This document shows, in pieces, positions 29,774 to 36,501 of a stretch of 39,112 nt of DNA (the first letter of the stretch is position 1; each line of letters opens with the position of its first letter). The DNA comes from a virus: positions 1 to 39,112 of the IMG/VR virus record IMGVR_UViG_3300022752_000171; one strand, written 5' to 3'. The notes under the pieces are model-generated. The model worked only from the letters and a program-made list of their open reading frames with translations, had not been told where the DNA came from and did not search any database. The position numbers and the translations under genes are program-made.

Positions 29774-30049
29774 TTATGCGTCTGCTTCGTCAGAGAATTC
29801 TCTAACATAGATAATGGCAACAGCTTTCGGTACGGCTTCAATCGCCTCAGTAAAATATGTCATAGAACCATCAGCATCTGTTTCTACCTCGACAGTGCCA
29901 TCTGGATATGCATTTTCTGTTGCAATTTCATCAGCACGTTCAATGGCGTTGTCCATCACTAGCCAAGTTGAATCATATGATTCACGTTGCTGGTTTTCAT
30001 CGTCTAGATAACCTTCATATACTTGATAAAATCTTGTTACTGTTGCCAT
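29774..30049 (-). CDS. Unknown acidic protein, 91 aa
   Basis: Alternating beta pattern (TVTRFYQVYEGYLDDEN; PKAVAIIYVREFSDEADA). Acidic. Overlaps the previous stop by 13 bases. A late-type motif is 22 bases upstream (30071-30079), inside the upstream coding region. Confidence 0.65.
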   Translation of the reverse strand: MATVTRFYQVYEGYLDDENQQRESYDSTWLVMDNAIERADEIATENAYPDGTVEVETDADGSMTYFTEAIEAVPKAVAIIYVREFSDEADA

Positions 30050-30402
30050 AAGTTTTTCTTTACTTTTATTAATAAATATGCAAATTGCTTTAAAACATAG
30101 TCAGAATGTCGCCGTACTTCAGCGTACGGATCCTGGCTCTCTCTTAATTTACTACATGCTAATTTGATAGCTTCATGTACAATTGAATGGTCACGTACAA
30201 TGCGTATAAACTTTCGTAGATTGCCTTCAAACTCTGACATCCATCGGCCGTTGGTGAAATATGCTAATACAGCATGTGTATCACTAATCATATCATCAAT
30301 GATAACTTTAACTACCCGGTCCCATGTATCGTACATGATTCGTATACGAAAGCCGTCCGGTAATTGTATAGGTTGTAGATATTGCATACTCATAGTTATC
30401 AT
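30037..30402 (-). CDS. Unknown protein, 121 aa
   Basis: The start ATG overlaps the previous stop as ATGA; two further in-frame ATGs follow within six codons. Beta-rich N-terminal half (FRIRIMYDTWDRVVKVIIDD), helical C-terminal half. Family unknown. Confidence 0.65.
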   Translation of the reverse strand: MITMSMQYLQPIQLPDGFRIRIMYDTWDRVVKVIIDDMISDTHAVLAYFTNGRWMSEFEGNLRKFIRIVRDHSIVHEAIKLACSKLRESQDPYAEVRRHSDYVLKQFAYLLIKVKKNLWQQ

Positions 30403-30716
30403 ACGTTAACCAATGTAAGTGTATTGTTTAGCATATAAACCAATTCATAACGAGCCTGTGATGATACTATATAACTATGTGCGCCGATGTGCCACTCTAT
30501 TTCTACATCCTCATCGTGTGAGTAATACTCTTTCCAGTCATAAATTGTAAATACATCGCCAGCGTCGGTCTCACAAATCCATTCGTACTGAGTCTTATCA
30601 GTTATGTCTCCTAAACAATCTGGCTCGCCTATCGCATCGATCAAGTCACGTCGCGTTGATCTGATTGTTACTCCATGGAATGATGTTCCGCCTAATTCTT
30701 TGTTTGACTTTTTCAT
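30399..30716 (-). CDS. Conserved phage protein of FHG…IGEP type, 105 aa
   Basis: MKKSNKELGGTSFHGVTIRS, later LIDAIGEPDCLGD and YEWICETDAGDVFTIYDWKE: a pattern I recall from large T4-like and marine phages, always of unknown function. Ends with an HIG.H core and a helix. Confidence 0.75.
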   Translation of the reverse strand: MKKSNKELGGTSFHGVTIRSTRRDLIDAIGEPDCLGDITDKTQYEWICETDAGDVFTIYDWKEYYSHDEDVEIEWHIGAHSYIVSSQARYELVYMLNNTLTLVNV

Positions 30717-30726
30717 ATGTTTGGTT

Positions 30727-30978
30727 TTATTTAAAATTTTTCGTAGTAACTAATCCGTTCTCAGTTCGCGCATAGTCCGACCATTTAGCGTATCCAAGCT
30801 CGACAAGCTTTGCTCTGTAGCAGTTAAGCTCATCATCGTTCATCTGCGCAAATAGCTCATATATGCACGATTCGTATCTTGCAGCCTTATGCAAGTCTTC
30901 CTCGTATTTTTCAGGCGTAGATTGCTCATAGCAAAATACCGCTTCTTTCACCAAATTAGTGTATGAACCTGTTTCCAT
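30727..30978 (-). CDS. Unknown protein, 83 aa
   Basis: Helical (YEEDLHKAARYESCIYELFA; DDELNCYRAKLVELGY). Family unknown. Its ATG lies 20 bases after the tRNA-like RNA 1. Confidence 0.65.
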   Translation of the reverse strand: METGSYTNLVKEAVFCYEQSTPEKYEEDLHKAARYESCIYELFAQMNDDELNCYRAKLVELGYAKWSDYARTENGLVTTKNFK

Positions 30979-30997
30979 TGTATATATTCTTTATTTG

Positions 30998-31080
30998 CAG
31001 TCAGGACAGGATTCGAACCTGCTTTAGGGCTTACGACCTATGATATTCTATTTACGACAACACCATGTCGCCACCTGACT
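30998..31080 (-). tRNA. tRNA-like RNA 1 (83 nt, anticodon unclear)
   Basis: Acceptor AGTCAGG/CCTGACT is perfect and the T-arm GCAGG-TTCGAAT-CCTGT is normal. A D-arm GCGAC…GTCGT with GG in its loop is present. The 31 bases between D-arm and T-arm do not form a standard 5-bp/7-base anticodon arm: the best stem is TAGG-TCGTAAGC-CCTA with an 8-base loop lacking U33. A GTA (Tyr) reading is possible but weak. Confidence 0.55.
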
Positions 31081-31147
31081 ATGTTGCTTGTCTTTCCAAG
31101 CTGTCAGCGTTCTATAGAAAATGGAAGTTAGTGCGCCTATACCTTTG

Positions 31148-31256
31148 TAGTCAGGACAGGATTCGAACCTGCATCCCCTAGGCTTATTAAGGAATACTAT
31201 TCCTCCTAGGACGTTACCTCTGCCGTGGTATTCATTCCCACTTACGCCACCTGACC
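31148..31256 (-). ncRNA. tRNA-like RNA 2 (109 nt)
   Basis: Same acceptor and T-arm as RNA 1 (GTCAGG and GCAGG-TTCGAAT-CCTGT), but the middle is different and larger. It folds as GTGG…CCAC, then CCTAGG…CCTAGG enclosing AGGAAT-AGT-ATTCCT. No anticodon loop is seen. Either a tRNA with an insertion or an RNA that keeps tRNA ends for processing. Confidence 0.5.
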
Positions 31257-31386
31257 TGAGCAAGTACCTTTATTTTTGCGTCATTGGGTCATGACTCCCA
31301 ACAGTTAGCTCTCGGTACTAGATGGCATTCGAGCTCTAGCCATCCCAGCATCGGCATACGATCCGATCATATGTTTTACTTGCTCA
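31257..31386 (-). ncRNA. Structured RNA 3 (130 nt, four-way junction)
   Basis: Outer stem TGAGCAAGTA/TACTTGCTCA of 10 perfect pairs. It encloses three hairpins: ATCGG…CCGAT, GATGGC…GCCATC and TTGGG…CCCAA. It abuts RNA 2 with no spare bases, as if both were cut from one transcript. No open frame of note. Confidence 0.5.
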
Positions 31387-31393
31387 CCTACCA

Positions 31394-31470
31394 ATAGGGA
31401 AACAGAAGATGGGTGCGTGGACATCTGTTTTTACAATCGGCATTACTAACCGCAGTCCCGATTAACCTAT
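31394..31470 (-). ncRNA. Structured RNA 4 (about 77 nt)
   Basis: Short outer stem ATAGG/CCTAT enclosing AATCGG…CCGATT and AACAGA…TCTGTT. Weaker than RNA 3; may be the leader of the 31480-31887 transcript end or an independent RNA. Confidence 0.35.
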
Positions 31471-31479
31471 ATATATCAA

Positions 31480-31887
31480 CTAGAATTGCATCTTGTATAT
31501 ATCTGATAAAGTATTGCCTATAGCTATTGCTCCGGAGAAGTTGTTCTGCCGTCCCCAAACTTCTGCTTTACCGCTATGACCAGACTTAGGCGTTACATTC
31601 CAAATCACGTGTCCAGTTTCTAAATCACATATACGAAAATCATCATATGTTGGGCCGTTCATCGGGCAATTATTCTTAAAGAAGACATATACACTATTGA
31701 CATCAATATCTCTAAATTTCACCCACCGTTTGACCTGTTTCATCAAACTAATAGATTTTCTTTTGAGAGACGAATCTTTACAGAACCAGTCATAAAAGTT
31801 ATAGCAATCGTTGACACGACCTTCGCTATCAATGATGTTGCCGTTCTCAAATGCTTCAAGCTGCTGTTTTAACGTTACTTTGTTCAT
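31480..31887 (-). CDS. Unknown protein, 135 aa
   Basis: Basic helical N-terminal half (KRKSISLMKQVKRWVKFRDI) and a beta-rich C-terminal half (YDDFRICDLETGHVIWNVTP). Family unknown. Last protein gene before the RNA cluster in transcription order. Confidence 0.65.
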   Translation of the reverse strand: MNKVTLKQQLEAFENGNIIDSEGRVNDCYNFYDWFCKDSSLKRKSISLMKQVKRWVKFRDIDVNSVYVFFKNNCPMNGPTYDDFRICDLETGHVIWNVTPKSGHSGKAEVWGRQNNFSGAIAIGNTLSDIYKMQF

Positions 31888-31907
31888 ATGTTATTATTTT
31901 AGTTAGA

Positions 31908-32171
31908 TCAATATAAATCACGTCTATCAATCGAATATGCATACCCTTTGGTTTGTAGCACTTTAGTTATACGATCGACAAAATGCCATTCAGGCTCCGT
32001 ATCGTAAACTTCTGGGTGGTCTATGGATACCTGTTTGACTTCGGCTTTTACAATGGCCTTGAGCTCAGCTTCGGATATAAACCGTTCCCCATTGATAATA
32101 GTTTTGATGTTATCGAGCGCTCGGGTACATGCCTGATCGCCCTGATCGGTAAACATTTCGAAATATGCCAT
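31908..32171 (-). CDS. Unknown protein, 87 aa
   Basis: Start taken at ATG 32171, seven bases after the upstream stop; a longer in-frame version would overlap it by 56 bases. Helical, acidic (FEMFTDQGDQACTRALDNIK; ISEAELKAIVKAEVKQV). Family unknown. Confidence 0.65.
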   Translation of the reverse strand: MAYFEMFTDQGDQACTRALDNIKTIINGERFISEAELKAIVKAEVKQVSIDHPEVYDTEPEWHFVDRITKVLQTKGYAYSIDRRDLY

Positions 32172-32178
32172 AACTTTT

Positions 32179-32430
32179 TTATATTTTAGGATGTTTAAGT
32201 TGATAGAAGAAGAGATAACCACAATCATCATCATAGTCTACTACTATCCGATCAATGAGCTCAGATATGACCGATTCTGCTGATGTACGCAGACGTTGCC
32301 AATAACCTATACGTAGATATCTATCATCTCCACGGAACTGAATCTCAGAAGGATCGATCCCGGTTTGTACTAATAAGTCTTCAATCTTTTGCTCAAATGC
32401 CGTAGCTGGCTTTTCTTCTGGTATTCTCAT
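32179..32430 (-). CDS. Unknown protein, 83 aa, first gene behind an operator region
   Basis: MRIPEEKPATAFEQKIEDLL, then WQRLRTSAESVISELIDRIV and a terminal beta segment (CGYLFFYQLKHPKI). Family unknown. The promoter block ends five bases before the ATG. Confidence 0.65.
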   Translation of the reverse strand: MRIPEEKPATAFEQKIEDLLVQTGIDPSEIQFRGDDRYLRIGYWQRLRTSAESVISELIDRIVVDYDDDCGYLFFYQLKHPKI

Positions 32431-32433
32431 ATC

Positions 32434-32486
32434 TTTAATCTATACTTAATAATAAGTACAAAATCGTACGGATCCTAATGCTTTTT
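32434..32486 (-). promoter_or_regulatory. Conserved early-type promoter block
   Basis: Coding strand GGATCCGTACGATTTTGTAC, then TTATTATTAAGTATAGATT. As at 28744, the TACTTA/TAAGTA dyad is perfect. GTTGAAAAAA tracts lie upstream. Confidence 0.7.
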
Positions 32487-32507
32487 CAACTTTTTTCAAC
32501 TTTTTTT

Positions 32508-32595
32508 GTAACTCATTGAAAATCAAGGGGTTACAATGCAACTTTGTTGTAAGTCATTGTGAATTTTTATAACTCGTTGATAATCAAGTAGTTAC
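32508..32595. repeat. Three palindromic operator-like units, one degenerate
   Basis: Units 32508-32534 and 32569-32595 are good; a degenerate copy starts at 32549, again 41 bp after the first. The third follows after only 20 bp. Confidence 0.7.
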
Positions 32596-32678
32596 AGATC
32601 GTTAGGGTCTTTTCGGGTAAAAAGGTCGTATAATATAATAGTCATACATACTGTTATTACTATATAAATCGTATTCAT
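32592..32678 (-). CDS. Possible micropeptide, 28 aa
   Basis: MNTIYIVITVCMTIILYDLF, then TRKDPNDL and TAA, whose last bases lie in an operator unit. One hydrophobic helix. No clear ribosome binding site, so this may be chance. The rest of 32596-32719 shows no other gene. Confidence 0.3.
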   Translation of the reverse strand: MNTIYIVITVCMTIILYDLFTRKDPNDL

Positions 32679-32719
32679 ACGAATAATATATAGAAATAAT
32701 TACAACATACAAAACTTTA

Positions 32720-33385
32720 TTAGATCAGAATAGAAGATATAGATTCGCCGTTCTTGATTAGTTTAGCTTTGAAATTATCCGTAAAACACCGGCCGTTGTC
32801 ATCACATGTATCACTAACAAATTCTGCAGGTACATCTGTAAATACCCAATCAAGTACTAAAATGGCTATAAGATTGCCTTTTCCTGTAGGTGTTCCAAAT
32901 TTAGGACTAGTTCTATCATAGATAGGTACTGCAGCAACGGCTTGGGTACCTGCCCTACGTAATAATGCTCTAGTAGCTATATCATCAACTAGACTAACAT
33001 TTGTACAAAACATTTTATTCTCGATAGTGTCTTTAATCATCATTGTATAATGACTAACAAAGAAATTTGTCATTTTCTCGGATAGTTGCCGTAGACCTGT
33101 AGAACAACGCTCATATGTAATAGAAGCTTTCTGCATAGGTGAGTTAGTATAAAATGTACCGCCGTTATGGAATTGTATGACATATACACGATCCGCTCGA
33201 TACTGTTCTTTGAGTTCTTCCATAGTGATATGAATGATCTCGTCTTTTTTGATTTGCGTCATTAATTTTTTTCTAGATATAAGATGATGTCTAGACTCTA
33301 ACCAACGTTTAAAGTAACCTGCTGTAATTAACGTAACTATGATCGATGTTATTGAAGTAATAACGGCTATGACAATATTTTCCAT
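32720..33385 (-). CDS. Membrane-anchored GAF-like sensor protein
   Basis: 221 residues: one N-terminal membrane helix (4-24), a basic linker (RHHLISRKKLMTQIKKDE) and a GAF-like alpha/beta domain from about 50, with RADRVYVIQFHNGGTFYT and a late strand NLIAILVLDWVF. GAF domains bind small ligands or mediate dimerisation. It has no output domain; the neighbour gene downstream is a membrane phosphatase, which suggests the two form one signalling complex. A late-type motif lies 26 bases upstream. Confidence 0.65.
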   Translation of the reverse strand: MENIVIAVITSITSIIVTLITAGYFKRWLESRHHLISRKKLMTQIKKDEIIHITMEELKEQYRADRVYVIQFHNGGTFYTNSPMQKASITYERCSTGLRQLSEKMTNFFVSHYTMMIKDTIENKMFCTNVSLVDDIATRALLRRAGTQAVAAVPIYDRTSPKFGTPTGKGNLIAILVLDWVFTDVPAEFVSDTCDDNGRCFTDNFKAKLIKNGESISSILI

Positions 33386-33410
33386 CCGCAGTGCCCCATA
33401 GTTAATTTCT

Positions 33411-33419
33411 TATAAATAT
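33411..33419 (-). promoter_or_regulatory. Late-type motif before the GAF-like gene
   Basis: ATATTTATAAGAAATTAA on the coding strand, 26 bases from the ATG at 33385. Confidence 0.4.
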
Positions 33420-33430
33420 ACACACGTTCA

Positions 33431-34333
33431 TTAAAACTTAACTCCAATAACTGTGATATCATCGGTCTGTTCGTATCCATATTTCCAATCATCTATAGTT
33501 TTTACTATAAATTTACGTTGATCGTTCATTGTCATGCTTTGCATGATAGTCAACATTTCGTAAAATCTTTTTGTAGAAAACTTTTTATCATCAGGTCCGC
33601 CGAACTGATCGACATAACCATCGGAGAACATATATATAGTATCTTCTTCATCGACAAGATATTTTGTCTCTGTAAAATTTTTATTATGGCTATATCCTCC
33701 GATACTAAATTTATTGCCTCGTAACTCATGACACATATTCTGTTTGAATAGAACAATACGATGCCGGGCTCCAGCAAAATATAATTCTCGAGTACGTTTA
33801 TTTATTTTGATTATTGATATATCCATACCATCTTGTATACACCCGGGCTGTGTTTGTCTTAATGTCATACGTACCTTTTCGTCTAAGGCGTGTAGTATTT
33901 TAGGTAATTCGTATATCTGGTCTTCTAATATAATTTGATTAAGAAAGCTATTGCCTAGCATTGTCATCAATGCTCCGGGTATTCCGTGTCCGGTACAATC
34001 GGCACATATCAATATAAAAGTATCATTATCAACTTTATGGAACCAAAAAAAGTCCCCGCCAACCAATTCCTTAGGGTTGTAATAGATAAATGATAATGGC
34101 AGATGTCGTAGCACATATTCACTGCCAGGCAATAGCGCATCTTGTATTTCTTTAGCATACTGTATACTAGATATCAGTTCGGTCTGATATGACTGTAGTT
34201 CTAACGTTTGTCGTTCGGCATCTTTTTGTAACTGAAGTGATCTTGAAACGATCGTGTAGGTTTGTCGTTTATGAACATAAACTGCAATCACTGTCAGTAA
34301 TACTAAACTAGCCAACCAATACACATACAGCAT
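33431..34333 (-). CDS. Membrane-anchored SpoIIE/RsbU-type PP2C phosphatase
   Basis: 300 residues: membrane helix (4-20), a signalling-helix linker (35-68) ending SSIQYAKEIQDALLP, then the SpoIIE domain. Metal-binding Asp94 (ELVGGDFFW), Asp112 (CADCTGHGIPG), DGMD (168-171), FSDGYVDQFGG (236-246) and DDIT (291-294) are all present, so it should be active. These Ser/Thr phosphatases control anti-sigma-factor antagonists in bacteria. In a phage it may act on host partner-switching or stress signalling; no substrate gene is seen nearby. Confidence 0.9.
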   Translation of the reverse strand: MLYVYWLASLVLLTVIAVYVHKRQTYTIVSRSLQLQKDAERQTLELQSYQTELISSIQYAKEIQDALLPGSEYVLRHLPLSFIYYNPKELVGGDFFWFHKVDNDTFILICADCTGHGIPGALMTMLGNSFLNQIILEDQIYELPKILHALDEKVRMTLRQTQPGCIQDGMDISIIKINKRTRELYFAGARHRIVLFKQNMCHELRGNKFSIGGYSHNKNFTETKYLVDEEDTIYMFSDGYVDQFGGPDDKKFSTKRFYEMLTIMQSMTMNDQRKFIVKTIDDWKYGYEQTDDITVIGVKF

Positions 34334-34431
34334 GATTTAAGTTATTTACTAATTATTCGAAATTACATTAATCGTAGAATGCGATCAAAACTAACGATTT
34401 ATTTTATACTAATAAATATAAAATTTTCAAG

Positions 34432-34806
34432 TTAGTATTTTCGAAAAAATACATACTCTGTCTCGATTCCGAGGAAGACTAGATTTATATTTGTATACGT
34501 GTATATAACATAAGCAGGAAATTCTCCTTCTAACTTTCCGTCAAAATAAACTTGCACTGGATTAGTTAATACGAATTTAAGTGCTGGACTTGTTAATGTG
34601 TTAATACTGTCACGTGTTTCTAGTACAAATATTTGGTCTGTCGAAACTAATGGAGTAACGTTGCCAGCAATCTTCTGTACTTCAAAACTTCTATCGATAA
34701 ATAATTGATATCTTGTTTGATCAAACAGTATATCAAGATCTCTTGTTTGAGAGTACAGTATTATACTAGCAAGAAGTAATAGAACTAAAGTAAGAAGTTG
34801 CTTCAT
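34432..34806 (-). CDS. Secreted protein, 124 aa
   Basis: ATG at 34806 with AAGGTG nine bases upstream; a GTG at 34818 is the alternative. Signal peptide MKQLLTLVLLLLASIILYSQ, then a beta-rich mature part (DQIFVLETRDS; PVQVYFDGKLEGEFPAYVIY). Family unknown; exported to periplasm or surface. Confidence 0.7.
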   Translation of the reverse strand: MKQLLTLVLLLLASIILYSQTRDLDILFDQTRYQLFIDRSFEVQKIAGNVTPLVSTDQIFVLETRDSINTLTSPALKFVLTNPVQVYFDGKLEGEFPAYVIYTYTNINLVFLGIETEYVFFRKY

Positions 34807-34824
34807 GGCGTTAGTCACCTTGAA

Positions 34825-35064
34825 TTAAGCATCTTTCTTCCGTCTAAGTGCTCTTCTAAGTCTTCCCTTTTTCTGTAGCAATGGCTTAGTTTCGCGCCGA
34901 AATCTTGGACTGACCGTCGGGTTGATGAATTCAGGATCTGGGGCAAACAGACCACGTCTAGTTTTTATATCCCCTTTTCCTTGTCTATCGTAACTTACAT
35001 ATGTATAAGAGTAACAGCCTGTTAATGAAAAAAGGAACAATACTATAAACATTGTTCTCTTCAT
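34825..35064 (-). CDS. Lipoprotein, 79 aa
   Basis: Lipobox LTGC with Cys17 after a short hydrophobic signal (MFIVLFLFS). The mature part is Arg/Lys-rich, ending RRALRRKKDA. Function unknown. It pairs with the secreted protein downstream (18-base gap); together they may act at the outer envelope, for instance in superinfection exclusion or lysis. A late-type motif is at 35079-35087. Confidence 0.75.
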   Translation of the reverse strand: MKRTMFIVLFLFSLTGCYSYTYVSYDRQGKGDIKTRRGLFAPDPEFINPTVSPRFRRETKPLLQKKGRLRRALRRKKDA

Positions 35065-35078
35065 TATTTTAACCTATT

Positions 35079-35087
35079 AATAAATAT
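35079..35087 (-). promoter_or_regulatory. Late-type motif before the lipoprotein gene
   Basis: ATATTTATTAATAGG on the coding strand, 15 bases from the start. Confidence 0.4.
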
Positions 35088-35100
35088 GGTCCAAAGTATG

Positions 35101-35424
35101 TTATTTGGTTTTAACAAAATCAAAATGATTCTTTATTCTAATTACCTCTAAATACTGCCAAAGTGATTCAAGACTGTAACAGATCCGATTCTTATTCTCG
35201 TCCCAGGCCTCTAATGTGCCTTGACCAAAGTTATTCTCATAACAGAACCAAGAGAACCAATCAACACCTTCCTCACCATAAATTTCTTTAATCAGTAAAG
35301 TGATTAAACCGTGATACGGATCTATAAACTCATTTAGGTCAATCTTGTTTTCATACAAGTTGTCTACAATGCGCTCTTGTTTTTGTAACTCAAGTGTTAA
35401 TTTTAAAAATGTTTCGTATGTCAT
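35101..35424 (-). CDS. Conserved phage protein, 107 aa
   Basis: Start taken at ATG 35424 (MTYETFLKLTLELQKQERIV); an earlier in-frame start would lie inside the terminator region. Contains EIYGEEGVDWFSWFCYENNF and LESLWQYLE, a type I associate with Flavobacterium-group phages and plasmids. Function unknown. Confidence 0.75.
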   Translation of the reverse strand: MTYETFLKLTLELQKQERIVDNLYENKIDLNEFIDPYHGLITLLIKEIYGEEGVDWFSWFCYENNFGQGTLEAWDENKNRICYSLESLWQYLEVIRIKNHFDFVKTK

Positions 35425-35455
35425 AACTTTTATTTTTTGATTACACCATAATATA

Positions 35456-35484
35456 ATAAAAAAAGCTTGAAAATCCAAGCCTTT
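35456..35484 (-). terminator. Intrinsic terminator at the end of the thyA-downstream cargo array
   Basis: Minus strand GCTTG-GATTTT-CAAGC followed by TTTTTTT. It directly follows the sixth thyA-tail copy, marking the end of the array. Confidence 0.85.
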
Positions 35485-35491
35485 TAGTATT

Positions 35492-35529
35492 TAATTTGAT
35501 AAAGGTGCTTTAATTCCTGGAATGGGCAT
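35492..35529 (-). repeat. thyA-tail copy 6 (most diverged)
   Basis: Minus strand encodes PIPGIKAPLSN and TAA in the thyA frame, with an ATG just before it. The second half is identical to the other copies; the first half differs in a way that still reads as a ThyA-like end (PGIKAP). Confidence 0.75.
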
Positions 35530-35536
35530 ATAATGT

Positions 35537-35860
35537 TTAGGAATTAGAAATTTCAATAAACGGCAATTCGCCACTTCTATTACCTAAATTTATTTTATAT
35601 TTAATTCGCGAATATTTAGATTCTAATGTTTCTATATCAGATTTCATATAATCTAAAAGTCTAAAAAAATTATCTTGGAAAATACTATCATATGCAATTA
35701 CAATAATTGATTTCCAATTTTCAAGTTTTCCTTCAAAATCATCTTGTTTTAAACTGTTCCATAATTCTTTATTTGAAGATTTTAATTCTTCATTAATTTT
35801 TTTAGCTTGACTTTCTGTGATAATTCCAGCTAATTGTTTCATTCTAATGATATTTTTCAT
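35537..35860 (-). CDS. Cargo protein with MKQLAGIITES leader, 107 aa
   Basis: Starts MKNIIRMKQLAGIITESQAK; ITE|S is a possible processing site of the same kind as in the leader family. The body is helical then beta (KLENWKSIIVIAYDSIFQDN; KYKINLGNRSGELPFIEI). Family unknown. A late-type motif (35875-35883) and a thyA-tail copy lie upstream. Confidence 0.7.
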   Translation of the reverse strand: MKNIIRMKQLAGIITESQAKKINEELKSSNKELWNSLKQDDFEGKLENWKSIIVIAYDSIFQDNFFRLLDYMKSDIETLESKYSRIKYKINLGNRSGELPFIEISNS

Positions 35861-35874
35861 ATGAGTAATTTTAA

Positions 35875-35883
35875 TATAAATAT
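35875..35883 (-). promoter_or_regulatory. Late-type motif in thyA-tail unit 5
   Basis: ATATTTATATTAAAA on the coding strand, 15 bases before the ATG at 35860, immediately after the tail copy. Confidence 0.45.
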
Positions 35884-35884
35884 G

Positions 35885-35921
35885 ATTAATTTGATAAAGG
35901 TGCTTTAATTGTTGGGTGAGA
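35885..35921 (-). repeat. thyA-tail copy 5
   Basis: Encodes SHPTIKAPLSN and TAA in the thyA frame; the 35905 gene ends inside it (ISPNN, TAA) in another frame. Ser is TCT here and TCA in thyA, a synonymous change. Confidence 0.85.
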
Positions 35922-36138
35922 TTGTTACCTTATACTTCATTGTTCTGTCGGTCATATTCATAACACCAAACACAACTGAACTATCATCAGGGTTAATCAT
36001 AGTTGGTGTTATCATATATCCTTCAATGTTACATAATGTGTCTTTAACTGATGAAACTAAATCTTTAGGTATTTTAGTTTCAATTTCTGATTTTTCAAAT
36101 GTTTTTGGGTTGTAATAATCTGATTTGTAATTTTCCAT
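35905..36138 (-). CDS. Cargo protein, 77 aa, no leader
   Basis: MENYKSDYYNPKTFEKSEIE, then a beta-rich part (SSVVFGVMNMTDRTMKYKVT). No leader motif. The end of the coding frame is supplied by a thyA-tail copy. Family unknown. Confidence 0.65.
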   Translation of the reverse strand: MENYKSDYYNPKTFEKSEIETKIPKDLVSSVKDTLCNIEGYMITPTMINPDDSSVVFGVMNMTDRTMKYKVTISPNN

Positions 36139-36151
36139 AATTTTATATTTT

Positions 36152-36189
36152 TTAATTTGATAAAGGTGCTTTAATTGTTGGGTGTGATT
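36152..36189 (-). repeat. thyA-tail copy 4
   Basis: Encodes SHPTIKAPLSN and TAA in the thyA frame. The 36189 gene stops at its right edge. This unit has no good ATATTTAT motif after it (AATATAAAATT instead). Confidence 0.85.
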
Positions 36190-36437
36190 TATCTTAAATC
36201 TTGAGGATCAATCAAGTGCTTAATTCCTTCCATAGCTTTCATCATGACATCAACACTCTTTCGAACTAGTTGAGAATCTTTACTACTTAAACCTGCTTTA
36301 TTTTGTAATTGCTCATTGTCTAAGCTATCAAGCAGTGTGCTAATCTCAAATAGTATACCTGATAGTTCACTTTTTTCCTCATTTAGAGTTTTAGTAATCT
36401 CTTCTCTAATAATTTGTTGTAATTCTGATTTTTTCAT
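36189..36437 (-). CDS. Leader-motif cargo protein F, 82 aa
   Basis: Leader MKKSELQQIIREEITKTLNE followed by EKSELSG. The body is helical (SGILFEISTLLDSLDNEQLQ; VRKSVDVMMKAMEGIKHLI). Function unknown. Leader identical over 14 residues to proteins C and G. Confidence 0.75.
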   Translation of the reverse strand: MKKSELQQIIREEITKTLNEEKSELSGILFEISTLLDSLDNEQLQNKAGLSSKDSQLVRKSVDVMMKAMEGIKHLIDPQDLR

Positions 36438-36452
36438 AGTTTATGGTTTTAA

Positions 36453-36461
36453 TATAAATAT
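36453..36461 (-). promoter_or_regulatory. Late-type motif in thyA-tail unit 3
   Basis: GATATTTATATTAAAACC on the coding strand, 16 bases from the ATG at 36437. Confidence 0.45.
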
Positions 36462-36464
36462 CGA

Positions 36465-36501
36465 TCAATTCGATAAAGGTGCTTTAATTGTTGGGTGTGA
36501 T
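36465..36501 (-). repeat. thyA-tail copy 3
   Basis: Encodes SHPTIKAPLSN and TGA in the thyA frame. The 36484 gene ends in it as ITPNN, TAA. Confidence 0.85.

Noticed and set aside
30998-31080. Ordinary tRNA-Tyr (GTA)
   Set aside because: The supposed anticodon stem has four pairs, an 8-base loop and no U33, and the extra bases lie before it instead of in a variable arm.
31048-31263. 71-aa open frame on the minus strand
   Set aside because: It runs straight through tRNA-like RNAs 1 and 2; the RFESCP part is a translated T-arm.
10003-32595. CRISPR array or iteron origin made of the 27-bp palindromes
   Set aside because: Units are dispersed over 22 kb, occur in groups of one to three and always adjoin a promoter block; this fits operators better.
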